Source: Oscillospiraceae bacterium
GTDB taxonomy: Bacteria; Bacillota_A; Clostridia; Oscillospirales; Ruminococcaceae
Direction: 5' to 3'
Length of the DNA stretch: 7,624 nt
Assembly (NCBI GenBank): GCA_018109965.1
Contig: JAGBFE010000361.1
Span: 1 to 7,624, forward strand
The notes below the pieces were generated by a model that had not been told where the DNA came from, did no database searches, and worked only from the letters and a program-made list of their open reading frames with translations. The first letter of the stretch is position 1. Every line of letters starts with the position of its first letter. The translations under genes were made by a program, and so were the position numbers. Shown one piece after another: positions 1-6,255 of the stretch.

Positions 1-798
1 CATATTTTTGTTTCTTACAGTGCCGCGCATATAGCAGGTATCGCTGATAATATTTTCAGCACCGCGGCCTGCCTGCAGTGTGGCAACTATGATAACACAA
101 GGTTCCAGCGGTGAAATTTCACGGCTGACAATAGTCTGGAAAGTCTGGATAATTGTAGTGGCAACAACCACAGGGTCAACACACATATGAGGCGCTGCAC
201 CGTGGCCGCCACGGCCTTTTACATAAAGGTCAAACTGGTCATCTGCGGCAGAAACATCGCCGTACATAAGGCGGATATCACCGGGTTTCATACCTTCTTC
301 TGTTTCTGTAACGTGGATGGCATAAATGGCGTCAACGTGCGGATTTTCCATACAGCCTTCTTCAATCATTACAGGTGCACCGCCGGGGCCTTCTTCGCCA
401 GGCTGGAAAAACAGTTTTACATAGCCGTTCAGCTGGTCTTCGTGTTCTTTAAGAACTTTGGCAACCCCCAGCAGCATTGCGGCGTGGCAGTCGTGACCAC
501 AGGCGTGCATATTTTCGTTTGTGGATGCATATTCAAGGCCTGTTTCTTCTTTGATTGGCAGAGCGTCCATATCGGCACGCAGGGCAATACATTTGCCGCC
601 GGCTTTGCCCAGCAGTGCCACCACACCTGTACAGTTTTTGCACACTGTGTAGTTTACACCCCATTCGTCCAATTTTGCAGTGATAAATGCTGTTGTCTGT
701 GGCAGGTTAAGGCCCAGTTCAGGTATTTTGTGCAGTTCTCTGTGCCACATTGAAATTTCATTCTGTATTTCCTGTGACCATTCAAGTGCTTTATTCAT
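1..798 (-). CDS. M20-family amidohydrolase (N-acyl amino acid / hippurate hydrolase type), 3' part outside window
   Basis: Cytoplasmic metallo-amidohydrolase of the M20D type, whose members hydrolyse N-acyl amino acids, hippurate or similar amides with a two-metal centre. The frame read from the ATG at 798 is open to base 1, giving residues 1-266 of a protein usually near 390 residues; the C-terminal part of the catalytic domain lies beyond the left edge. Visible motifs, in order: RADMDALP at 74-81; the metal-binding HACGHDCHAAMLLG at 98-111 (C100, H102); the catalytic/metal glutamates in QPGEEGPGGA at 132-141 (E135/E136); the histidine in AIHV at 160-163 (H162); and the lid-domain GRGGHGAAPH at 195-204 (H199). 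All expected family ligands up to this point are present. The start is supported by GAGAGG six bases upstream (revcomp of 805-810) and a promoter at 833-861. No signal peptide. Exact substrate cannot be read from the sequence; aminobenzoyl-glutamate or N-acetyl-diaminopimelate hydrolase are alternatives. Confidence 0.93.
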   Translation of the reverse strand, partial: MNKALEWSQEIQNEISMWHRELHKIPELGLNLPQTTAFITAKLDEWGVNYTVCKNCTGVVALLGKAGGKCIALRADMDALPIKEETGLEYASTNENMHACGHDCHAAMLLGVAKVLKEHEDQLNGYVKLFFQPGEEGPGGAPVMIEEGCMENPHVDAIYAIHVTETEEGMKPGDIRLMYGDVSAADDQFDLYVKGRGGHGAAPHMCVDPVVVATTIIQTFQTIVSREISPLEPCVIIVATLQAGRGAENIISDTCYMRGTVRNKNM

Positions 799-832
799 AA
801 CGTACCTCTCGATTTGTTAATTTAATAACAAT

Positions 833-861
833 ATTGTACTCTTATAATATAAACTAGTCAA
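833..861 (-). promoter_or_regulatory. sigma-A-like promoter of the amidohydrolase
   Basis: On the minus strand TTGACT (856-861) and TACAAT (833-838) are separated by exactly 17 bases. Each differs from the housekeeping consensus at one position. Predicted transcription would begin near 826, leaving a leader of about 28 bases before the ATG at 798. The -35 box lies immediately downstream of the terminator hairpin of the preceding minus-strand gene, so the two genes appear to be transcribed independently. Confidence 0.75.
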
Positions 862-894
862 TAAAAAACTGCTCTCTGTAAAGAAAGCAGTTTT
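861..894 (-). terminator. rho-independent terminator of the HEAT-repeat gene
   Basis: The arms AAAACTGCT (865-873) and AGCAGTTTT (886-894) are perfect complements around a 12-base loop that can pair a little further. Read on the minus strand, the hairpin ends in a run TTTTTTATT, partly within the stem. It lies 50 bases past the stop of the HEAT-repeat gene. The stem is AT-rich apart from a CTGC core, so it may be only moderately efficient. Confidence 0.7.
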
Positions 895-943
895 GCTGTT
901 TATTATTGTAAAAATTAATTTGAACGGTTAGATAAATTGGGAT

Positions 944-1378
944 TTATTCTGTCAATGCTTTTTGGGTTTCAGCTATATCCTGTTCAATCAGCGGACGCAT
1001 ACTATCCTTATATTTTGATAAATCAGCCCTGTTAAAACATTCTATTATTTTTGGTATGTATTGTGGCTTTGCCTTTCCAACCTGCACCAATGACTTTATG
1101 CACTGCCTGGCTGTAATCGGTTTTTCATCTGTAACATGGGAAAGATAATCATCAAGAATCGCATCAAAATAATTATCCTTGTCCCATTGTGCATTGACTG
1201 CAAGAATATTCAATACACGATTTCTTACATATGACTTTGGATGATTAAGCAATGATGCAAAAGTGTTGAAATACTCATACCAGACATCAGTATCTTGACT
1301 CTCGGAGATGATTTTATCAGCGAAGACAAATGCATCTTTATCATCTTTTTCTGTTAATCTTAAGATTATTTCATGCAT
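944..1378 (-). CDS. small HEAT-repeat-like protein (often labelled 'SufBD protein' in Clostridia)
   Basis: A 144-residue, soluble, almost wholly alpha-helical protein with no signal peptide or membrane segment. The amphipathic helices pair into about three HEAT-like repeats. The most recognisable stretches are PKSYVRNRVLNI (47-58), DEKPITARQCIKSL (84-97) and DLSKYKDSMRPLIEQDI (119-135). I recall this pattern from a family of roughly 140-residue Clostridia proteins that databases often name 'SufBD protein'; there is no SufB or SufD domain here, so that name says nothing about iron-sulfur assembly. HEAT repeats normally form protein- or nucleic-acid-binding scaffolds, and no catalytic residues are evident. 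The ATG at 1378 is backed by a strong GGAGGT about eight bases upstream. The gene is monocistronic, with its own candidate promoter (1441-1469) and terminator (861-894). Function unknown. Confidence 0.85.
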   Translation of the reverse strand: MHEIILRLTEKDDKDAFVFADKIISESQDTDVWYEYFNTFASLLNHPKSYVRNRVLNILAVNAQWDKDNYFDAILDDYLSHVTDEKPITARQCIKSLVQVGKAKPQYIPKIIECFNRADLSKYKDSMRPLIEQDIAETQKALTE

Positions 1379-1440
1379 AGATACACACCTCCAAATTATT
1401 GTTTATCTCTTCTACCTATTCAAATTTATCTTTCAGTTAC

Positions 1441-1469
1441 AGTTTAGCAAAATTATTTTTTTAATTCAA
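1441..1469 (-). promoter_or_regulatory. candidate promoter of the HEAT-repeat gene
   Basis: On the minus strand TTGAAT (1464-1469) and TAAACT (1441-1446) are 17 bases apart, each matching four of six consensus positions. This would give a leader of about 55 bases before the ATG at 1378. The spacer is very AT-rich, so fortuitous matches are likely and the call is tentative. Confidence 0.35.
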
Positions 1470-1538
1470 TATTATTGGTTTGAATGATTTATCATTGCAA
1501 TAAAATCCAAATGTATAGTCTGCAAAGCATTTATCACA

Positions 1539-1567
1539 TTTACTTATTTTATATTTTATGGTAAAAT
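1539..1567 (+). promoter_or_regulatory. candidate promoter of the MBOAT/GT-C operon
   Basis: TTTACT (1539-1544) and TAAAAT (1562-1567) are separated by 17 bases, matching four and five of six consensus positions. The predicted leader is about 35 bases, ending in the GAGG ribosome site just before the ATG at 1610. The surrounding divergent spacer is strongly AT-rich, which helps melting but also raises the chance of false matches. Confidence 0.5.
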
Positions 1568-1609
1568 AATATGAATTGTATTTTTATATTTTAATTCTGA
1601 GGTACATAT

Positions 1610-3124
1610 ATGTTATTCAACTCGGTTCCATTTATGATATTTCTGCCAATTGCGGTGCTTTTGTACTACATTGTTCCGCAGAAATTTCAAAAAATATATC
1701 TTCTGGCAGTAAGCTACTATTTTTACGCCTGCTTTGATTTAAGGGCAGTGCCGTTTCTCATAGCTGCAACACTTGTCAGCTTTTTTGCCGCAAAAAATAT
1801 CGAAAGCAAAGAGGACGACAAGGCAAGAAAAAGAGCAATGCTGTTCGCACTTGCTGTAAACATCGGTATGCTTTTGGTGTTCAAATACTGCAACTTCTTT
1901 GCCGAAAACCTTGTGGCACTTGCAAATGTGTTTGGTGCACAGATAGAGTTCAAACGCTTCAACATCCTTATGGTCACAGGCATCAGCTTTTTCACTTTTC
2001 AGAGCGTTGGCTATGTGCTGGATGTCTATCTCAAAAAAATCAAAGCGGAACAGAACCTGCTTATCTACAGTTTGTTCATCGGCTTTTTCCCGCACGTGCT
2101 TGCAGGCCCAATCAGCCGTGCGGCAAAGCTTATGCCGCAGTTTTATAAGGAACACACCTTTGACTACGACAGGGTAAAAAGCGGCCTGCAGCTTATGGCA
2201 ATCGGCTTTTTCAAAAAGGTTGCAGTGGCGGACGTGCTTGCAATGTTTATCGGTGCGGTGCACGATGATGTTACAGCTTATTCAGGGCTGATGCTCATCT
2301 TTACCGCTTTTGCATATTCCATTCAGCTTTACGGCGACTTTTCGGGTTACAGCGATATTGCAAGGGGCTGTGCAAAGCTTTTGGACTATGACATTGTGGA
2401 CAATTTCTCCACACCGTATTTTTCAACCAGCTTCAGCCAGTTCTGGACCAAATGGCACATCAGCCTTTCCAGCTGGTTCCAGGATTATATCTTTACACCG
2501 TTTGTATGGACAAACCCATTAAGACGCTTCGGCTTTGAAAATCCGCCTGTAATTGTTGGCATATGGCTGGTATTTTTAACAAGCGGTCTGTGGCACGGCA
2601 GTGCATGGACCTTTATCATATGGGGTGTGCTCCACGCAATCTACCGCACAGCAGAAGATTTAAAACGCAAATACTGGCGCAAGCCGGACAAACGCCCAAA
2701 ACCGCTCAAATTCTGGGCAAAGGTTGCGGGGGTGTTCACACTGGTTACCTTCAGCCAGATTTTCTTCCGCGCAAACACAGTTGGCGATGCATTCTGGTAT
2801 GTAGGTCATCTGTTCTCAAACCTTTCACCTGCGGTTTTTGTGGATGACCTTTACAAATCAATTGCAGCAGGCTTTGACGCAACACCGCTGCTTATCTATG
2901 CATACATTGCATACAGCGTGCTGGTGACAGCAATCATTGTTTATATGGACTGGTACCGTCAGTTCCGTCTTAAAGGCAAATGCCTTACAACTGCATTCCT
3001 TACAATGAAACAGCCTTACCGCATTTTGTGCTACTACATTCTTGTGGGTCTCATTATGGCAGGCTTTATTATGCAGAACGGCGGCTACGGCGCATCTGCA
3101 AACTTTATCTACGCAAACTTCTAA
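1610..3124 (+). CDS. MBOAT-family membrane O-acyltransferase (AlgI-like)
   Basis: A polytopic membrane-bound O-acyltransferase of 504 residues, the usual AlgI length. Such enzymes move acyl groups, commonly acetyl, to the outer face of the membrane for attachment to exocellular polysaccharides or teichoic acid. Family landmarks: the N-terminal MLFNSVPFMIFLPIAVLLYY (1-20); PHVLAGPISRAAKLMPQF (161-178); YGDFSGYSDIARGCAKLLDY (241-260); the histidine in KWHISLSSWFQDYIF (281-295, H283); and the near-invariant catalytic histidine in SGLWHGSAWTFIIWG (325-339, H329). FSQIFFRA (381-388) and a FIYANF C-terminus (499-504) also fit. About a dozen hydrophobic helices are evident. The ATG is preceded by GAGG at seven bases. 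The next gene starts 24 bases downstream and probably shares the transcript. AlgI-type enzymes usually act with an SGNH/AlgJ/DHHW-type partner; none is in this window. Substrate unknown; DltB is a less likely alternative because there are no dltACD neighbours. Confidence 0.93.
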   Translation: MLFNSVPFMIFLPIAVLLYYIVPQKFQKIYLLAVSYYFYACFDLRAVPFLIAATLVSFFAAKNIESKEDDKARKRAMLFALAVNIGMLLVFKYCNFFAENLVALANVFGAQIEFKRFNILMVTGISFFTFQSVGYVLDVYLKKIKAEQNLLIYSLFIGFFPHVLAGPISRAAKLMPQFYKEHTFDYDRVKSGLQLMAIGFFKKVAVADVLAMFIGAVHDDVTAYSGLMLIFTAFAYSIQLYGDFSGYSDIARGCAKLLDYDIVDNFSTPYFSTSFSQFWTKWHISLSSWFQDYIFTPFVWTNPLRRFGFENPPVIVGIWLVFLTSGLWHGSAWTFIIWGVLHAIYRTAEDLKRKYWRKPDKRPKPLKFWAKVAGVFTLVTFSQIFFRANTVGDAFWYVGHLFSNLSPAVFVDDLYKSIAAGFDATPLLIYAYIAYSVLVTAIIVYMDWYRQFRLKGKCLTTAFLTMKQPYRILCYYILVGLIMAGFIMQNGGYGASANFIYANF

Positions 3125-3148
3125 ACTTATTTAAAAGGAGAAACGACA

Positions 3149-4570
3149 GTGTTTAAAAGCGATAAATTAAACAGCCATCTGAACGATGTTAAAATTTACG
3201 ACAAAATTCTGTTTGGCGCTGCATTTGTTCTTGCGTTTTTCTTTATGTCACATCCTGACCTGTGGGAAACTGCAAACCACAGCTATGTTTTTCTGGAATG
3301 TCTGTTTGACGGCCAGTTTATGAACTTTTATGATTACTGCGCCGCCCACAACAACAGTTATTACTATATCAATGTTGCAAACTACAATATTGTAATATAT
3401 ATCATTTTCGGTTTATGGGAGCTGCCGGTATTTATCATAAACAGCCTTTTTGGCCTTGCTATGAACGAGCAGTTTATCATCTACTGGGCAAAACTTGTGC
3501 CTGTTGCATTTTTTGTGGGCTGCGGCTTTATGGTTAAAAAAATCTGTGAAGCACTGGATATGGACAGCACAACAGCAAGCACAGCGGCACTGTTCTTTTT
3601 GTTCAATCCTGTTGCGTTTTATTCTCCGATGGCTATGGGCCAGTACGACACACTTTGCCTGTTTTTCACACTGTGGGCAGTTTTGTGGTACATCAAAGGC
3701 GACCTGACACGTTTCAGCCTGCTTATAGGCCTTGGTGTTGTGTGCAAGTTCTTTGCGCTGCTGGTGTTTGTGCCGCTTATTCTCGTTGCAGAAAAACGTA
3801 TACTGCACATCATCAAAAACGGTGTTATGGCCATGTGGCTGTACATCCCCACATCACTTTTGTTCTGGGGCAGGACAGGTAATGCAAAGGTGTTTACCCA
3901 GGCAATGATTGATCGCATGTTCAAGCTGACATACGAAACCGGCATCCGTGGTGTTTCAATCTTTACACTGTTTTATGCAATGCTGGTGTTTGCCTGCTTT
4001 GTTTATGTGCCAAAATCAGAAAAAATCAAAAAATATCTTGCGGTTTATCTGCCAATGGTGGCATTTGGTTGGCTGTTCAACGGCATTTACTGGCATCCGC
4101 AGTGGATAGTGCTTATGGTGCCGTTTATGGTTATCACCACATTTACACTCAAAAGCAGGTCAATGTGGTTCTACCTTGACATCGTGTTTGCGGTAGGTTA
4201 TTTCCTGCACTGCTTCTATGAATACTCCAGCCAGACAGGTGCAATTCTGTTTGACGGCGGGCTGCTGCATCATGTGTTTGGTATGCGCGTTATCACAAGC
4301 GAGCTGTGGAGACCGCTCAATTATTTCCTCAGCCTTATCCCTTATGTGTGGGTGCTCACTCCTGTTATGTTCACAGGGGCAATACTGCTCAGCATCATTT
4401 TCAAATTCCCTGTGGGCGAAACAGCATTGTCTGACAAACTCAGCAACAGCGAAAGCTACGACAAAATTCCGCTCAAGGTTTTTGGCTACGGTATATTTGC
4501 TGCAGGCTTTATATGCGTATGGCTTTTGCCAAGTGTTTTTGAAGCACTCAATGCTTTTGGGGCAATATAA
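3149..4570 (+). CDS. polytopic membrane protein resembling a GT-C glycosyltransferase
   Basis: A 473-residue protein with roughly ten to twelve hydrophobic helices. It fits the GT-C fold of integral-membrane glycosyltransferases, which use a lipid-phosphate sugar donor outside the membrane. Supporting features are a first helix (about 18-34) followed by an acidic loop HPDLWETANHSYVFLE (35-50), where GT-C enzymes keep their catalytic Asp (D37 is the candidate). Next is FNPVAFYSPMAMGQYDTL (152-169), resembling the NP...GQ.D motif of the mannosyltransferase/GT87 group, and FNGIYWHPQWIVLMVPF (310-326), resembling their PQ..l...P segment. The start is GTG at 3149, chosen because AGGAG (3136-3140) sits eight bases before it and it follows the MBOAT stop by 24 bases. 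The gene ends just before a strong terminator. Linkage to the MBOAT gene suggests a shared role in making or modifying an exported glycan; this is inference. The family assignment is from motifs only; an uncharacterised membrane protein is the alternative. Confidence 0.8.
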   Translation: MFKSDKLNSHLNDVKIYDKILFGAAFVLAFFFMSHPDLWETANHSYVFLECLFDGQFMNFYDYCAAHNNSYYYINVANYNIVIYIIFGLWELPVFIINSLFGLAMNEQFIIYWAKLVPVAFFVGCGFMVKKICEALDMDSTTASTAALFFLFNPVAFYSPMAMGQYDTLCLFFTLWAVLWYIKGDLTRFSLLIGLGVVCKFFALLVFVPLILVAEKRILHIIKNGVMAMWLYIPTSLLFWGRTGNAKVFTQAMIDRMFKLTYETGIRGVSIFTLFYAMLVFACFVYVPKSEKIKKYLAVYLPMVAFGWLFNGIYWHPQWIVLMVPFMVITTFTLKSRSMWFYLDIVFAVGYFLHCFYEYSSQTGAILFDGGLLHHVFGMRVITSELWRPLNYFLSLIPYVWVLTPVMFTGAILLSIIFKFPVGETALSDKLSNSESYDKIPLKVFGYGIFAAGFICVWLLPSVFEALNAFGAI

Positions 4571-4587
4571 AACTGAAAATATCAAAG

Positions 4588-4619
4588 TATCAGCGTTTGT
4601 ACAACGCTGATATTTTTTT
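4588..4619 (+). terminator. rho-independent terminator closing the MBOAT/GT-C operon
   Basis: TATCAGCGTT (4588-4597) pairs perfectly with AACGCTGATA (4603-4612) around a five-base loop, followed directly by seven T residues (4613-4619). It lies 18 bases after the stop of the GT-C-like gene and separates it from the ABC transporter operon. Confidence 0.92.
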
Positions 4620-4621
4620 GC

Positions 4622-4670
4622 CTGCAATCACAAAAATGCAGCATATTTAATACAATAACTGCAAAAGCAG
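4622..4670 (+). promoter_or_regulatory. putative promoter region with paired CTGC/GCAG elements upstream of the ABC operon
   Basis: The 59 bases between the terminator and the ATPase start must hold the operon's promoter if it has its own. TACAAT (4651-4656) is a good -10 match, but there is no convincing -35 box 17 bases upstream (TCACAA at 4628-4633). Two small inverted repeats flank it: CTGCA...TGCAG (4622-4641) and CTGC-AAAA-GCAG (4659-4670), with centres about 33 bases apart. They could be an operator pair, but arms this short occur by chance. The leader is too short for a TPP, FMN or SAM riboswitch. Confidence 0.3.
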
Positions 4671-4678
4671 GTGATTAT

Positions 4679-5464
4679 ATGAGTGATTTTTTAAGAGCAG
4701 ACAATATACAGGTGATTTATCAGACACCAAAAGCACAGACCGAAGCGGTCAGGGATGTATCGTTTGCGGTGCAAAAAGGGCAGTTTGTCAGCATTGTGGG
4801 CCCGTCGGGCTGCGGCAAAAGCACAATACTGTCCTGTATGGCAGGGCTTAACACCCCGCAGGCGGGGCGGATAACTCTTGAAGGCAAAAACATAAAAAAC
4901 AGTCCTGATAAAATAGGGTATATGCTGCAAAGCGACAATCTTATGCCCTGGCGGTCGGTGTGGCGCAATGTGACACTTGGTCTTGAAATACAAAAAAAGT
5001 GCGACAAGGCAAATCTTGATTATGCAGCATCCCTTTTGAAAAAATATGACCTTTGGCAGTTTAAGGATTCGTTCCCGTCACAGCTTTCGGGCGGTATGCG
5101 ACAGCGTGTGGCACTTATCCGTACCCTTGCGCTGAAACCACAGGTGCTGCTGCTGGACGAAGCTTTTTCTGCTCTTGATTACCAGACAAGGGTGAATGTG
5201 AGCTGTGATGTGTTTGAAATTCTCCGCCGCGAAAACAAAACCATTGTTATGGTAACCCACGATATTCCCGAGGCGGTGTCGATGTCTGACGTGGTTATTG
5301 TCCTTTCAAAACGGCCGGCAGTGGTGCAAAAACGGGTGGAAATTGCTCTTGGCAGCAGAGATGACAATCCCATAAAACGCCGCACGCACCCGCAGTTTCA
5401 GCGGTATTTCAACAGCATATGGAGGGAGCTGATGCAGGATGAAAAAAACTTTGTCTCATCGTGA
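4679..5464 (+). CDS. ABC transporter ATP-binding protein, NitT/TauT (SsuB/TauB) type
   Basis: Cytoplasmic ATPase subunit of an importer for small organic solutes, 261 residues, as usual for the SsuB/TauB/NrtD branch. All nucleotide-binding motifs are intact: Walker A GPSGCGKST (41-49), Q-loop glutamine in MLQSDNLMPW (82-91, Q84), signature LSGGMRQRVALIR (136-148), Walker B VLLLDEAFSALD (156-167) and the switch histidine in VTHDIPEA (192-199, H194). The LMPW stretch after the Q-loop is typical of this branch. The start is ATG with AGG seven bases upstream. Its last 26 bases overlap the permease gene in another frame, which points to translational coupling and fixed subunit ratio. Substrate cannot be told from the ATPase; homologues serve sulfonates, nitrate, thiamine precursors and others. 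Confidence 0.95.
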   Translation: MSDFLRADNIQVIYQTPKAQTEAVRDVSFAVQKGQFVSIVGPSGCGKSTILSCMAGLNTPQAGRITLEGKNIKNSPDKIGYMLQSDNLMPWRSVWRNVTLGLEIQKKCDKANLDYAASLLKKYDLWQFKDSFPSQLSGGMRQRVALIRTLALKPQVLLLDEAFSALDYQTRVNVSCDVFEILRRENKTIVMVTHDIPEAVSMSDVVIVLSKRPAVVQKRVEIALGSRDDNPIKRRTHPQFQRYFNSIWRELMQDEKNFVSS

Positions 5465-6245
5465 AAAATACCTCAGAGATATAAAATGCACAAAAATCAA
5501 AGTGCGGATAACACAGCTTGTCATTGTATCGCTGTTTGTGGCTTTGTGGGAATGGCTTACGGCGGTACAGCTTGTTGACCCTTTTATTTTTTCATCACCA
5601 TCCCGCATATTGCGTATGTTTGTCACAATGGCACAAAGCGACCTTGGTTATCATATACTGATTACAGTGGCTGAAACACTGATTGGCTTTTTGCTTGGTG
5701 TGGTGCTGGGGCTGGTCATAGCAGTGGCAATGTGGTTTTCGCCCTTTGCAAACCGTGTGGCTGCACCGTTCCTTGTGGTGCTGCACTCGCTGCCCAAAAT
5801 TGCCCTTGGCCCTGTAATCATTGTGTGGGCAGGGGCGGGGATGAGCGCCATTATAGTTATGGCCATAGCAATTTCCCTTATTGTTACAGTGCTGGAGCTT
5901 TCGGGCGGGTTTGAGGCTACCGACAAAAATCTGATTACCACGGTGCAAAGCTTTGGAGCAACAAAGGCACAAATTTTCTGCAAGGTGGTACTGCCGTACA
6001 ACATACCCGTGCTGTTTCAAAGCTTAAAGGTGAACATCGGTTTGAGCCTTGTGGGGGTAATTGCAGGGGAATTTCTTGTGTCAAAGGCGGGGCTTGGATA
6101 TCTCATTGTGTACGCAGGTCAGGTGTTCAGAATGGACCTTGTAATGATGAGCGTAGTCATTCTCGGTGTGGTTGCCTTTGCAATGTACCACGCGGTTTCA
6201 GCTGCCCGTCAGATAGTGGAAAACAAAATCAATCACAACACTTAA
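5439..6245 (+). CDS. ABC transporter permease, NitT/TauT (SsuC/TauC) type
   Basis: Integral-membrane subunit of 268 residues, normal for the SsuC/TauC family, with a cytoplasmic basic N-terminus and about six helices (first near 25-42). The family start motif DPFIFSSPSRI (47-57) and helices around 73-98 fit the fold. The EAA coupling loop that docks on the ATPase spans FEATDKNLITTVQSFGATKAQIF into VVLP (158-186), with the conserved Gly at 173. The ATG at 5439 is inside the end of the ATPase gene; GGAGGGAG (5421-5428) lies ten bases before it and explains efficient initiation within the overlap. The stop is followed after ten bases by the binding-protein gene, and the stop codon is part of that gene's ribosome site. 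Confidence 0.95.
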   Translation: MKKTLSHREKYLRDIKCTKIKVRITQLVIVSLFVALWEWLTAVQLVDPFIFSSPSRILRMFVTMAQSDLGYHILITVAETLIGFLLGVVLGLVIAVAMWFSPFANRVAAPFLVVLHSLPKIALGPVIIVWAGAGMSAIIVMAIAISLIVTVLELSGGFEATDKNLITTVQSFGATKAQIFCKVVLPYNIPVLFQSLKVNIGLSLVGVIAGEFLVSKAGLGYLIVYAGQVFRMDLVMMSVVILGVVAFAMYHAVSAARQIVENKINHNT

Positions 6246-6255
6246 GGAGATTTTT

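Noticed and set aside
187..753. 188-codon plus-strand open frame opposite the amidohydrolase
   Set aside because: Its translation is Cys/Phe/His-rich without family features, while the opposite strand carries all M20 motifs, a promoter and a ribosome site.
1739..2263. 174-codon minus-strand open frame inside the MBOAT gene
   Set aside because: Shadow of the well-recognised MBOAT frame; composition is Cys/His/Lys-rich and no ribosome site is seen.
4160..4627. 155-codon minus-strand and 130-codon plus-strand frames over the end of the GT-C-like gene
   Set aside because: Both overlap the membrane protein in other frames, have Cys-rich unlikely composition, and the first would begin inside the terminator.
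4571..4678. Possible TPP or other riboswitch before the ABC operon, since some related importers carry thiamine precursors
   Set aside because: After the terminator only 59 bases remain and no conserved aptamer core is present.
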